Part shown: one piece after another, positions 1 to 12,075 of the stretch
Layout: each line of letters begins with the position of its first letter
Numbering within the stretch: the stretch's first letter is position 1
Source of the DNA: Ulva prolifera
Lineage: Eukaryota > Chlorophyta > Ulvophyceae > Ulvales > Ulvaceae
Length of the DNA stretch: 64,000 bases
Assembly: GCA_023078555.1 (NCBI GenBank)
Contig: CM041200.1
Span: forward strand, 372,001 to 436,000
Reading direction: 5' to 3'
Position numbers and translations under genes: made by a program
The notes under the pieces: generated by a model
Databases searched by the model: none
The model's input: the letters and a program-made list of their open reading frames with translations, nothing else
Told to the model about the DNA's origin: nothing

Positions 1-1357
1 ATGGCATTTATTGCAAAGTTACTACATGCATGCACACGTGGGCAGCTATTTGGAACCTGTTCCACATCGTTACGTGCTGACATCGGAGATGGGGGTCAGA
101 CATATGTCATGGTGGAGATCACACCATCGAATTGAAACCGATCGCCAGTAAACCTTGTTGGCTTATATCAAGGCTGTATGTATTGGGGTACCTCGGGTAT
201 GTATGTAGCTGTTTGTATGATTTTCTTAAATCCCATACGTGCACTTTGTGATCCAATCCTGACGTCACCATGTATTGACCGTTTGAGTCAACAGCGATTG
301 CACCCACTGCTCCTTGATGACACTGCATGCTTACAACTGCTGTTCCAAGATTCGGCGTCCACATGGTCACACGACCATTTGTATGGCCCACACACATCAC
401 TGCATTCCATGGATTTGATCTCAACACGTTGATAAGACCTAGTTTCGGACGCTGCTGTGCCACTATCTGACCTTGCGTAGTGTCTTGGTAGGTAATCGTG
501 CCTGCAGTGTGCACTGGACGGTGTAGCAATGATGGTGTCACCAGCGCATCATGCTGGCAAAGACCCCGCGTACATTTATCAATGCATATGTATGATTGAT
601 GAGTATATAGCGAGTTCGGAGGTCAGCACCATACCAGACTTTCCAGCAGAAACCAGAAGGAAATGATGCGGCAAGAACTCGAGCACCGTTGGCTCGGAGT
701 GCTCCCGACAGCAATGAACCTCGGCTCCCGTGCGATCATAGATGTACACATACTTCTTCTGTGCAGCTGCGAAAAAAAGGTCGTTGTGCAGCATACATAC
801 ATCATGAGTCCTTTCTTTTACCTGAACTTCGCAAAGCATGTGGTAGCGCGGCGAATCAATTAGTGCCAGATGACCCTTTGCACCCCCGAGAACACAATAT
901 CGACCACTCCGGTCATATGCAATCTTATAGGGGCCAAGAGCTGGTAAATTGAGGTCAAAACTGAGATGATGTGAACCGGTGTCAATTTCCTGCACAGCAC
1001 ATCACTATATGCCAGTGCAACCCAGAGCTTCGATATATGTGTGCACCCCTCGACATCAGAAGTCCGCACAGAAGCCTTACTATCAGGACATGTAAGTACT
1101 GACTAGGCTGTTTACCTGCACGATGTCGTGCTGTTTAAATTGTCGAGTCTTTTCAATGCCTTCTGCCTCCAGGAGACCAGCTTCAGTTGGTTTTAGCCAT
1201 TCATGAACTAATTTCGCTTCCTTCAAAGCTTTGTTTTGAATCTTTTGCTCATACTGGATTTTACCTCTCAGTGGCTGGCTCTTGATATCTTTCAGTGGAA
1301 CCGCTGCCCCGCGTTTGAACCTGGTGTGGGTGCTCGAAGCCACTGGGGCCACCACCC
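1..1357 (-). CDS. UTP7: UTP7/WDR46-like small-subunit processome WD-repeat protein, 3' part outside the window
   Basis: WD-repeat protein of the nucleolar SSU processome, which processes 18S rRNA precursors. Three exons are read on the minus strand: 1357-1116, 989-635 and 501-125, joined by GT-AG introns of 126 and 133 nt with phases that match. The first visible exon carries the family's N-terminal segment (KPTEAGLLEAEGIEKTRQ). The second begins EIDTGSHHLSFDLNLPALG and ends at SAGKSG. The third holds TITYQDTTQGQIVA, the blade GRVTMWTPNLGTAVVSM and SGLDHKVHVWDLR, ending at GLLAIGFNSM. This order matches the BING4/UTP7 family. The exon at 1357 follows a TTTCTGCAG acceptor and has no ATG, so a first exon upstream was not located. 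The remaining WD blades and the BING4 C-terminal domain lie beyond base 1. Family assignment is strong; exon ends are my reading. Confidence 0.85.
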
Positions 1358-3255
1358 CTGCAGAAAGTCTCAGTTGGGATTAGAGTGCACCTCATGCTGC
1401 TACATTTATAGGACTGCGGGAACTGTCTATGGGACAGGTATTGTATAAATGCACTCTGGAATAACAAAGCAAGGCCCGGCTCGACGCATGGAACGCGAAA
1501 TGGAGGCCCATATAAGATGATAGAGTGTTGGTTAGAGGCCGTTGAGTTCAGCTGTTCGCGCTGCAGTGATCGTCTGAACAATCACAGCACATGCGCACCT
1601 TCTGTTTCAGCCTCCGGCATCCTTCGGCCTCGCACAACTGATAGTCAATTCAAAGGATCGAGGCAGATTTATGCAAGATGGATTTGCTATGTTAGCATAA
1701 TTGACGAGTCTCCACGATTGTCCGCGATGGAACGGACACGTGGTCAGTCAACACAGCTTTACCCGCTTACACCAGCTCCAAACAACACAAAGTCCCTGTG
1801 ACTATGCTACAAAATACTGACGTATGGAGCATTGTTCGAACGAAGATGCGATGCCTTGTGATTATGCGACTTGAGCTGCGGCGTCTTGGTCAGTCGTACA
1901 CACTGGACGGCGCACGCAAGAACGCAATCTACAACTTGTCGTTTCACGGGCGAGGCGTATGCAGCATCTTCACCTGCACAGCAACGGCCAAGGCACCTCT
2001 CGGTATGGCAGTGTGTATCTCTGTTAGATGCCTGGGAACATTGCAACGGCCCACGCGCTCCTTGGAGTCAAGTACACTTCCAGCCACATGCACTATCTTA
2101 CTACGTGTTGGATGACTCGGACAGTCGATATGCCAACAGCAAGCGCTTAGTCACGACTGTACATGTGTTACTTTGTTTTCTCAATTTGCGAACCATATCG
2201 GCCCTCTCGATGCGTCGCACGTTCAAGTGCGTCTTCTCGAGCCAAGCCGTGACGCAGGGAGTTGATGTCATCAGCGCCTACAGTCCTAGTTGACAAGTTG
2301 ATGTAGCAGTGTTGCGCCGATTTTGAGTCTCCTATCGTTCGCACGGTTCGGGGCATTGACATCTGTCGCACAGACAGCCACTGCGATGCTGAGATTACTG
2401 CCGATGTTGGACCCGCGGACTTAGCGCCGTTGTAGGGGTGTCCTATAAATATGCTTCTCAGGATCTGACAGCCTGTGCTCACGGTTCGGGCTGCTGTTGT
2501 ACCCAATGTTGCCGTGAAAGATGCGAAGCGCATCCTGCTCATGCTGTCAGAAGAGTCAGTTAGGTCACATACAAGCACAGCAGTATGTCTTACCCTAGCC
2601 TTTGCGGGTGTGTACTCTGTGGCTCTACAGCTCAGGCACCGGAGATCGAATGGAACCAGGGCACATCCCGACAAGGCCAAACTCCGTTTTACAGAGCGCA
2701 TGTGGAACTGGATAACTCAGGTGTTGTTGCGGCCCCGAATGTGACCTTGCGCTGCTCATATCGGCTGTGCTTGTTCTGTGTCTATTGTTGTGACACGTGC
2801 TGTTGGTTTCAGGAGCTTACGTAGACACGATGTGTTGTGCAGGATCAAGCTTCCGACGTTCCAAGCATGCTGCTCGAGCTGGGATCACCAGATGGGATTG
2901 GTGTGTACAGCTGCCGCAGCATCGAAGGCCAGAGTCTCTACGTGCGGCAAGCACATCGACCACAGTCAGGTTTTGAATGGAGTGTTGAGAAGCTTGTATG
3001 GCACCCCACATCTCAGGTCATAGGAAATGATATAGTATTATGTGAAGAGCACCAGGTGACTGCTTCAGGAACACTGTGCTTCTTATGCTTACTCTTGCGA
3101 ATGTTGCCAGGTGTTTCCTGTCACATGCTACAGCGGTGACCAAGTTGTTTCCCACACAGGGATCTGTGGCAGGGAGTGCTGCTATACCTAGCTTGGATAA
3201 GCTCAAATGAAGATCAGCTTGAAAACTGTTTGAATATGAGTGCTTCACAGTGCAG
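1358..3255. other. No confident gene; possible unrecognised plus-strand exons
   Basis: Between the head-to-head UTP7 and U-box genes I recognise no protein. Stretches with a coding look on the plus strand are about 2475-2590 (LTVRAAVVPNVAVKDAKR) and about 2841-2990 (MLLELGSPDGIGVYS, after a TTGTGCAG acceptor-like site). They could be 5' exons of the U-box gene or of a separate gene. No domain was recognised, and the UTP7 first exon should also lie at the left end of this stretch. Confidence 0.3.
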
Positions 3256-3969
3256 ATTCTTGTCAGGCGCCTGGAGGCCGAAAGATTGCTTTTGAGTGGC
3301 AGTGTGACATATTCATCCACGGCTGCATCTACTATAACACATCCTCCTGAACTGGAGCTGCCGCACTCGTTGAAGCACCCTGAGATCATTAAAGGAGGAG
3401 TTACAGTTCCGGAGGAGTTTCGGTGCCCACTGGGGTCGGCAGTGATGTCACAGCCTGTCGTGACGCCCGCAGGACTCAGCTTTGACAGGTGCGCCCCTAG
3501 AGGAAATTTGTACGGAATTTAAGCAAGTACGTTCAAGATCAACCTTCAAATTGGTCCTTGCCGTAGGGGTAATATTGAGCAATGGATATCAAGGTTTGGG
3601 ACGGATCCTGCCACAAGAGCGCCGCTGACTTGTCAGCAACTGTATCCAAATCTTGCGTTGCGAGACCTGATTCAGGGATTCGTCGTGCAGCATCGCGATA
3701 AACTTGATCCGGAACTCTTGCGCCGCGTATCAAAAGATTGTTCGGGAGGTCCAGGACCTTGTGTGAGACAATGCAGTGACACAGGAGCCCTTCCCTTACT
3801 TGCTGCTGCCACTGAGAGGCGTAGCCATCACGGTATGCCACCAGCATCGTTCATGATTGGGCGGACAATTTCAAATGTCGGTGAGAACCAATGTCTGGCG
3901 TTGGAAGCGCTGAGCCCATCCGATGTAGATGTTGGAGACTGTGAATCAGGAAACATGGATGATATATAG
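3256..3969 (+). CDS. U-box (E3 ubiquitin ligase-type) protein, 5' end not resolved
   Basis: Two exons can be joined: 3256-3488 and 3567-3969, with a 78-nt intron (TTTGACAG then GTGCGC; acceptor CCGTAG). The junction rebuilds a U-box: VPEEFRCPLGSAVMSQPVV, then TPAGLSFDR, then GNIEQWISRFGTDPATR and APLTCQQLYPNLALRDLI. This is the fold that recruits E2 enzymes in place of a RING finger; no zinc ligands are expected or seen. Upstream, the exon opens after a CACAGTGCAG acceptor with RRLEAERLLLS, so earlier exons must exist. Downstream, about 75 residues lead to a TAG at 3967-3969, with no ARM, TPR or kinase domain seen. The substrate class cannot be guessed. U-box identity is solid; gene boundaries are weak. 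Confidence 0.6.
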
Positions 3970-5259
3970 CGCCAAGGCATGCCCCATCAACTTGCCAGGT
4001 CAGATGTACTGCACTGACCCGTAGACCAGCTCCAGGATCTACACCAGTGGCAGGATCTACATTTATGCTCTGATATGGACTTCGAAACCTCTGTTAATAT
4101 TCACCATTCACATTCTGCTCTCAATAGCTGCTGCTCTGAACACCGCGAAACCTGAAGGAATGGCATGTAACAAGCACACATAAAGTTGGCATGCAACATG
4201 TTGCAACAGTTCTGTTCAAAGTTCTATACGCCGCTCTGCCGGCATGTAAGCGGCACGGACACTCAATCTTTTTCTTGATTCTTTTCTTTTTATCATGCAT
4301 AATGCACTGTTGACGCACGAGACCACGTAGTTGGCGCAGTTGCATGTGATGAGGCCAAGCTATTATACAATCTTATTCCCGTTACAGATACACCATCGGA
4401 TGCCCCTGCTGGGATCCTGGCCTGTGCATGCGGGGGCTCATCCATCTCGCAAACCAGAATTGTGGCTGTTGGGGTTACATGGAGCTCTGACACCATCAGC
4501 CCGCAAGCATTCGCAGAGTCGTCTTCTAAGCCCTACAATGGTCGAGATGCGAATTTCAAGGCCGTTTCCGGTCATCGATGTGAGCAGAATTGTCGTTCAC
4601 CTGGTGTGCACGCGGTAGCGCCAGGAATGGTAAGTCAGTTTTACAGTCCTGTCTCCCTGCCCTAACATATCGGGTCTCAACCTCTGTTGGCTTGGATCCG
4701 TTCCACGGCCGCTCAGAATTCAGCCTACACGCGACGCTGTTGTCCCACGCACGTGGCGTGAGGGCGGACCAGCCTATGGCAGCTCGACATGGCTGTATGG
4801 AGATGCTGTCACATAGGCCTTCATCATACAAGCTGTCGTGCATAGCTTTCCATCATGTGCACTCTCCGGCCGGCACCTCATGCCGCACAAGTTCTGCCCA
4901 TGCTGAACCGAAGCTCAACGGAACTGCGGTCGACCGCGGAATTGGCAGTATGCCAGCAAGGCCCCGATTGCCGGAAGCTTGTGAACGAGGCCTTCCTGAC
5001 GTTGACGCTTGCACAATCGATTTTGTACGTCTTGCTCAGGTACCTGTGCAGTCATGGCCGCACATGCAACGATGTGCTGACAAAACTCAGTGCAATGCGC
5101 CGTGTTGATCGCAGCTCTCTGAGTTTTGCATCTTGTTGCGGATAGATAATTATCTCCCAATGGCAGTACATATTTTCTGGCGGTGGGACTCGCTGACATG
5201 TACAGGCCGGCTTGCGTTTCCCTGGTGCATGCTTCACCTTCCACAATTCCATTTTGTAG
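3970..5259. other. Unassigned; probable intergenic DNA plus 5' exons of the Mg2+ transporter gene
   Basis: The transporter exon at 5260 starts at a splice acceptor, so its N-terminal exons should lie here. Candidates are about 4388-4620 (DTPSDAPAGILACACGGSS, after a TTACAG) and about 4960-5145 (LVNEAFLTLTLAQSILYVLL). Neither shows a motif I can name. 3970-4330 shows nothing coding. Confidence 0.3.
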
Positions 5260-6257
5260 GTTCAGGATGTAGATGACGCTGACGACATCATTGCAAAGAG
5301 TGCCCGAGCAGTTGGCGCAAGAAATGACGTACAGGAAATGACAGTGCTTGGCGAAGCATGGAGCCGAGGAAAGTGGCTGTTGGGCCTCCTCCTGCTTCAG
5401 AGCGCATCATCTATTGTGTTAGATAGGTATCAAGACCTTCTGAGGGATCATCTGGTTATTACGTTGTTTCTCACCATGCTTGTGGGCGCGGGTATGTATT
5501 TGCCACCACCTGCAATGGCGGTCGTCACCAAAATACCATGTGCAACCGACTTCCTCAGTTCTGAGCAGGTGGAAATGCTGGCAATCAGAGTGCGATTAAG
5601 GTGTGCTCAATGTTGTACTTGCTTGCTGCCGCCCATCACAGGACCAGCCCGTACTTCTGTGTTTGCACATCCTAATGGCTTAGTGCAGATTATTCGGGGG
5701 CTGGCAACTGGAAAAATGGAAAATTCATGGCTAGCTATGTGGCAGAATGTCCAGCAGCAGGCGCGTGTTGGTGTAGTACTCGGGTCCGCTTTAGCGTTGG
5801 GTGGCTTCTTGCGAGTGTACTTTTCCAATGGCAGTCTGGTCAGTGCAATTGCAATATCACTTTCTCTAATCACGATCGTGATGTCATCAGTATGTCTTGG
5901 GAGTCTACTCCCTTATCTTCTTTCACGAGCAGGTACGATCTTTTGCACCCTGCACCGAACTATTCATGTGTATGTACAATAACTGGGCCACACCCAAGAG
6001 TACGTAAGTGTATTGTAATTCCTGATGTAGGTGTCGATCCGGCAAACGCTGGCACAAGCATCCAGGTACATGCTACCTTCTTCATCTCCCCAGGGAATGT
6101 GACAATGTGGCTTATTGCGTCTGGTCCTGTCAAGAGCACCACTCAAAGGCACAATGATCCAAATATTTATTTGCAGGTCGCTATGGACGTCCTTGGTGTA
6201 ATGATCACCTGTGCCACTTGTGATTTTGTCTTCATGAACTTCATGGATGCCTTGTGA
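5260..6257 (+). CDS. MgtE/SLC41-family magnesium (divalent cation) transporter, C-terminal membrane domain
   Basis: Integral-membrane Mg2+ channel/transporter of the MgtE-SLC41 family. Five exons join in frame: 5260-5491, 5569-5600, 5689-5932, 6031-6065 and 6177-6257 (TGA). The first has an acidic lead-in (DVDDADDIIAKSA), then GKWLLGLLLLQSASSIVL and a second helix ending MLVGAG. The 32-nt second exon encodes the pore signature GGNAGNQSAIK; the third continues IIRGLATGKMENSW and carries two more hydrophobic helices. The 35-nt fourth encodes GVDPANAGTSIQ, equivalent to the family's Asp-Pro motif before the last helix, and the fifth is VAMDVLGVMITCAT to the stop. Intron phases match at every junction. 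The N-terminal portion (and any second MgtE repeat or cytosolic CBS domain) was not found. The membrane location is certain from hydrophobicity; the ion is inferred from family. Confidence 0.85.
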
Positions 6258-7007
6258 CCAATTATGTGTCGGATAAAGCTGGAGGGTTCTGAGTTCTGTG
6301 CATTGTCAACGACGGCATCGAGCATTGCAAGTGCAATTTTTCCCTCTCTTGGCAACAGCTTTACGTAGTATATGAGCTTAGGCATGTAGCACAGTCGCAG
6401 ACTTTTCCTTGGTGCTGGCCAACCATTTACAATTCAAATTGTTCATGTGGACTGCGACTGCAATTGTCCTCGACATAGGCAATGCATGTGTCCTATGACA
6501 CTCTGATACTTGAGTCCTGCAGGTTAGCCTCTTATCTCATCATGTTACCTACTACATCCGGACACACCCTAGTTATGATCGCTTTGCTGCACCATATGTG
6601 TGAGGAACAGTGCATGTGTTCGCTCCATCTTTATAGTGTGTTGGCACATTTGTAATTATAAGCACCACTCAAATAGGCTCATGAAACATCACATTCAATG
6701 CTAGAGGCTTGTACGTGTCAAAGAGGCTGCGGTGCACCTATGAAAAGTTTACTTTTAACTGATACTTGAGGCCAATCAAGTGCATATCTGTGTGTAGCGC
6801 CTTGGTACTACTTGGCGCTGTAGTACCAAGCTACTTGCTGATGTTTTGCGATGTTTAGAAAGCAGAAGTTGCATCATCTTGCTGTCCTGAAATGGTGACT
6901 GTCTATTGCATGCTTGGTATATGTTGGCCTTGCAAAGCTAGATGTCACATAGCTTGCAAAGTGGTATGACATGTACAGAAATTTTCTTCTCATGTCGATA
7001 TTGGTAG
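6258..7007. other. Intergenic; nothing recognised
   Basis: Convergent gap between the 3' end of the plus-strand Mg2+ transporter and the 3' end of the minus-strand zinc-finger gene. A short inverted repeat near 6803-6835 (CTTGGTACTA ... TAGTACCAAG) is the only structure seen. No coding signal. Confidence 0.4.
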
Positions 7008-7845
7008 TCACACTGCCTTCTTTGCGAACTGCACCGACCTCGGAACAAACTGCGTTGACATGGCTGAAAACTGCAAAGCTAGATAGTCAACAGTCTCCAC
7101 ATCCTGACCAGGACTCACTCCAAATGGAGCGACAGTTCTGATTGAAGAATGGATAGTAGTCTGGCACAGTACAGAGTCTTGCTGCAATGTCTCGGGTTCA
7201 TCTGAGGCTCTTTCATCATTAGAGTGTGTGTCAGACAGATGACTGGTCTGAACAGATGACTGGCTTGAAACATGCTCTGTGTGTTCAGCGGTATGGGCAC
7301 GCCTTGCGGATGGAAAGGCAGGCGCATTCCTGATGCACCTTTCCTTAGCCCTCTGGTGGATGTGTACGGAGAACTTGTCTTGCCTCTTCTCATGTGAATG
7401 CAGCACGCTATGTGAAGGCATGGTGTGCCCCGTGACGTCGCCCACCAGGTTACGGCCCGTACAATCATTAGATTTGCATTTTATATTTGCTTGCCTCAAA
7501 TGCATCGCATCAAAGTTTGCCCTGCAAATAGATGCCATCGTCTAGAACAGAAGGCATTGCATCATACAGCAAGGGCCACATCTGCGCACGCCGTGTATAC
7601 TGTCCATCGACACTTGCAGGAGGTATGCAACGCACTCTGCTGCATAGAGATGGGCTGTTTGTAGGTGCTGCCTTCGTTCAGCTGTTGTTTTAAACCGCTT
7701 TCTACAGCTCCTCACCAAGCAACAGAAGTTACAGGATTTCCCTGACTGAACCGAAGATTCAAAGAATTTGTCGTGGGCTTCCGTTATGTGAAGGCTGAGA
7801 TAAAAGTCAGATGGCCAATTTGTACAACACGCTGTGCACGAACAT
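7008..7845 (-). CDS. ZNF511-like C2H2 zinc-finger protein, 5' exon(s) not resolved
   Basis: Two minus-strand exons are clear: 7845-7636 and 7521-7008, separated by a 114-nt intron (donor GTGCGT, acceptor ATTTGCAG). The first contains two C2H2 units in the spacing of the ZNF511 family: a CTACCTNWPSDF-type finger ending LHITEAHDKFF, then CNFCCLVRSCRKRF leading to RRQHLQTAHLYA. The junction gives LYAAEANFDAM, equivalent to the conserved LYPADFRF just after the last finger in ZNF511. The second exon adds a low-complexity Ser/Thr/His/Glu tail of about 170 residues to a stop at 7008, longer than in the animal protein. The first finger and start codon should lie upstream between 7846 and about 8300; an open stretch there did not splice in phase by eye. 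Predicted nuclear protein of unknown role. Confidence 0.65.
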
Positions 7846-8888
7846 CTGCACAATAGCGCTGTCTCACTATACACGATCACCAGCAGCTATAACAGAATAC
7901 AGCACGTATTTACGACAGATGATATTGATGGTGTGTGCTCATCGAATGGATGCATAAGATCTTGCGCTACCAACAGAGCATGGAAGTGTTGATACCTTCC
8001 CGAGACTCGATAGGGATGAGCCAGAAGTGCTGTTGTACATGCTATTGTCCGTTCATGCTGCACATCACTCATCGACATCCCTGGACAGGCAGCTTCCTGT
8101 CGCAGCGTATTCATCTTGTACATACAAACAGCAGCAGGAGCCTGATGCAAAGACCTGACTAATGGCTGCAACATAGGTAAGCTGCCATCTTGTCTTGGGT
8201 TGGACATCTTCTTCAAATGAGCAAAAAGCACAACGTAGTTCAGTACAAGGGTCACTCAAGAGTGCTGCGTTGCAACCCAGGCAATCACAGTGCTGAGAAA
8301 AACTCGTTCAGATATACATCGAGGAACAGGTTAATTACTCAAGGTATGCTGTAGGGCTATCAAACAAAACTGTGGACTAGTCGCACGGTCTGGATCAGAA
8401 TTCGGGGACATAAGGCTGTACGCGTGTAAATGCAACACATGATTAGACCGAGACACAGTGGAGCATGGCTTCTTGACGCCAGTAACTTGGTTCACACTGC
8501 TCGATGTGCAGACAGCCTCGCTGAACGCAGAATCGCAGCATCAGCTTCCCATATGCGGCCTCTAGACACTGAGGCTCCACGTCAGGCCATATGCACAGCT
8601 GGTCCTCACATGGATGCTCACGCAATGAGCGGTTTCAGCGTTTGAAATTCAGTCACGGCATCAATTGACATCGTCGCTATGCTGCGTGTCAAATGCTGGG
8701 AAGTGAGTGTAGCCATCGGTGCCGTACTTGTACGTCAATAGCGGTCTCGGAAGCGCTCCCGTTGTCCCCACTCGCAGACCGCGCCAGGAAAGGCGACATT
8801 ATATATGCCAGCTGCGGCTTCAGATTGGAGCTGACGATTAGCTGTGACTGTTGAATTACGGGCCGTTTCCGGCGCACACGCTGGGCGT
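7846..8888. other. Divergent intergenic region between the ZNF511-like and IPI1 genes
   Basis: The two genes are transcribed away from each other, so both promoters should be here. Missing 5' coding of the zinc-finger gene probably occupies about 7914-8260 on the minus strand; an AAG/GTATCA donor-like site is visible near 8012. The IPI1 start codon is at 8889. I saw no convincing TATA box. Confidence 0.35.
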
Positions 8889-11800
8889 ATGGGTAAGGGA
8901 ATAAAGCGACCAGTCAAGGCCGAGAAGTCCGACTTCAAGAAAAAGAAGCTCAAACTTGGTCGCAAGTTGACTAAACAAGCAAATGAGACGAACGTCGACG
9001 TGCGGGTTGCCAAATTGAGCTTGCCGTCTTTGCCATTGGATGACGGCTCAAACGGGGATGAGATGCCAGGCAAGGCTCAAGTGAGCTTGCACGTAAGTGT
9101 ATCCCGCCTCTGTGGCCTGCTGGAATGAGATGCGGTGGCTGAGACAACGGTCCCTTCGGTCCTTGCAGGAAGCCCTGCGAAAGCTGTCTCATCACAATGC
9201 GAAAGTCAGGAAAGCAGCCCTGCAAAACCTGCCAGCTTTGATCAAGCAGACTTTGCACCGCTGCTCAACCAGTCTCGCTGCGTTGTTTGAAGGCAGTGTA
9301 CCTTGTCTTCATGATGATGATCGTGAAGTTCGAGCTGCCTTCCTGTCCTTTTGGCATGACTGTGTCCGACAAACCGTTCCCCAAGACATGATGTTCCCAT
9401 TTATTCCCCTGATCATGGCTCATGTCAGATCTGCGTGTTCGCATCTGAACACTTCGTTGCGCCTAGATGCGCTGAAGTTTCTGCGGGTACTCATCTCACA
9501 CTGCCCATCGGCAGTGATGCAACGGCACGCCTCGTCGCTTCTGCAGTTATTTGCTGATATCCTCTCTCGGGTATGTCTAAGCTTCGGATCATCACGTTCC
9601 GCTTCATAATGGCTGCAACGCTCATGCACCGGCCTGGAGGGGGTTGTTCTGCATGCGGTTTTGCTCTAGGGCATGCAGTGCACAAACTGTTGAATTCGTT
9701 GGGAATATCGCACAAGCCGTGTAGACGATTTGCAGAAGTACCGAGAGCGATCTTTGGCAGCGCATGCTTTCTCTGTCACCGCTGTGTCAGTGAGCACTCT
9801 GGAAGATGCCCTGGCTCAACTATGTGGCAAAGGCCATTCATGGCCTACAGAGATACAAGATCAGCTGAGCTTGATTCATTTCAAGCACAGCATCCAGCTT
9901 CCAGGTCCAGCATCAATCTGTACGGCAGCCTTTCTGCAAATTCCCGGAGTTTTCAGCTTTGCACATAATGGTGATGTTATCGGCATGGTGCGATGATGTC
10001 GTAGCTGCTACTCAGTTTGCACTTCCGAGAACAATCATTCATGTACACCACAGCTGCAGGGCCTCGCACGGCGTATGGGCATGGCCCGGAATGGTGAGGC
10101 CGGGTCTGGATTCCACCATGCCCTGTGTGGCCAGCTTCAAACTTGCTGGGACGACTGTGGCCCGATACAATCTGCAGCTTCCCTCAACGACGCAAGGCTG
10201 TCGTGCATGGCAAGCGTTCTGGATTGTATACGGCAGTTGTGTTCTTTCACAGGTTCAGGTAATGCTTTCATTTGCACGTTTCACATGCCGAAATGTGGTA
10301 TGAACATGCAAGCAAAGAATTTGACAGCAACTACATAAGACATGTTGATGGTGCTGACAGGACCGTATTCCAGGGATTTCATCATGTTTCACAATGTGTA
10401 TAGCTACGCATGTGTGTGTTGCGCCTTTCTTGCAATCATGTCACCAGTCTGTTTGAAAAATTCGGTTGTTTCCGTACTGGACAGGTTGCATACACATCCG
10501 TGGACACTCCATAGTGAGATCTGCCGTAACATGCTCAATCTCATCAGTGGTGATGGCCTTCAAATGCCATTCTTCTGCAGGCTGCCCTGTCACTTTGTTG
10601 GTGCTGTGGACGTACGAGATAGGTTTTCTGATGCATGTCGCTCAGTGTGCTGACTGTGCTATGCAGGTTCAGGTGCGATAGAAGGAGTTTGGCAAGATGT
10701 AGCTACTTTCATCCACGCCAAAGTGCTTGCATGCTTTCCTATAGCAGGGAAGAGTGAGTCAAAGACTGCGCATTCAGAGGCTGCCCGACAGTTCAATGAA
10801 AGTGCGTCAAAGCTGCTGGTGGCGGTATCAGACTCGATCTTCACGTCAGCACATCGCCAGCAAAAAGGTCTCATGGCTAGAAGATCAGTCAACCTTGCGC
10901 CCAGAGATACCATTCGATCCCATCCTCAAACGCAAGGCACGTGCAATGTGCTGCAGGCCTGTTTGTCATCTTCTCAGGCGTTTGCATTGTGGAGCTTTGA
11001 TGAACGAGGGTGCAACACAGCTTCATCAACTGTGTATGGGGGTGCTGCGGTTGTGACTGATGCAATATCCACGATCTTCGTTGAACTAGAACACATCACG
11101 AAAGCAATGTTGCCATACTGCAAAAGTATCATACGCGCATCGATGGAGACATGGTCAGATGCCTGGAGTAAGCTAGGAGTTTCCAACACACATCTAAGGG
11201 AAGTGCTCAAAGCAACTGGACGGCTGCTGGAGCTGGTGTGTTTCGCTGCGCAACCTGATTCGGTACCCGACAGGGATTGGATGCCTGATAGTGATGGTCC
11301 CTGACAGTATTCGTGGTCAACTGACCATATGATCATAATCGGATTTGTCGATCACATTCCTTCAATTCCATTCAGGTTGGCAGAGAACATCATCAAGAGC
11401 TGCTTCAGAATGTTACTGACCTTTTGGTATCCCATTTGCCGGCTGCAAAATTCGAGACTTGTGCTCAATTTGCACTGCAAATGTGCCTGAGGTTGGTGGA
11501 GACGCATAGCTGTAGGCCTGTGGAACAGCATGTGCTGCAGATGTGGGTCAGAGCTCTGTCTTGCACATTTGTGATGACTTCCTTGGCGGACAACAGGACT
11601 CTTGAAGTGATATTGCGGTGCCAAATATGCATGCGCTGTTTGGATGTGTCTGGTGACAGCTTGGCAGATAAGCTGCTGCGTCATGCTGTCAAACTGGCTC
11701 TTGTCGATGCGGATGCTTCCGTGACACAAAACTTGCAGGTAAGAATTGTATGCTTGCCTGTAATTCTACCCTGCGATTCTTGGCACTATATATCAGGTGG

Positions 11801-12075
11801 CGCCTTCAAGAACAGCAGCATCGGCCATGTCGTTTATGAGGGTCACCATATGTGGTTTATTTACACATCATGCATGGTGAGTATGCAGTGGTAGATACTG
11901 CTCAGGCCTGCAGGTATTGAGAGATTGATATTTGCAGGAACTGGTCGCTGAGACGATATCCTACAGAAGACCAACACAAGACACCTGCTACCTGTTGTGC
12001 CAGGCGTTGGAGCCTGGAAAACTCTGTCTACGCAGTCAGCTCCTTGTAGCCAAGACATTGCAAGCGGCCCTGTAG
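8889..12075 (+). CDS. IPI1: IPI1/TEX10-like 60S pre-ribosome (Rix1 complex) ARM-type protein
   Basis: Component of the nucleolar Rix1-Ipi1-Ipi3 complex that processes ITS2 and matures the 60S subunit. The start ATG at 8889 opens the basic N-terminus typical of the family (MGKGIKRPVKAEKSDFKKKK, then LKLGRKLTKQAN). Exons, by phase: 8889-9092, 9169-9570, about 9736-9987, 10060-10252, 10666-11235, 11376-11738 and 11938-12075 (TAG). Exon 2 carries the first helical repeats (ALRKLSHHNAKVRKAALQNL, DDDREVRAAFLSFWHD) and the conserved LRLDALKFLRVLISHCPS. Later exons continue as Leu-rich helices to LVAKTLQAAL. Total is about 680 residues, near the usual fungal-to-animal range. The end of exon 3 is the least certain. 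The intron 10253-10665 is flanked by an 11-bp direct repeat, so two splice placements give the same mRNA. Confidence 0.85.

Noticed and set aside
2168-2701. 177-codon minus-strand frame as a gene
   Set aside because: No recognisable domain, composition like random translation, and plus-strand frames in the same place look at least as coding-like.
10342-10653. Open frame inside the long IPI1 intron as an exon
   Set aside because: Including it breaks the in-phase SFTGSGAIEGVWQ junction of the flanking exons, and its translation shows no Leu-rich helical pattern.
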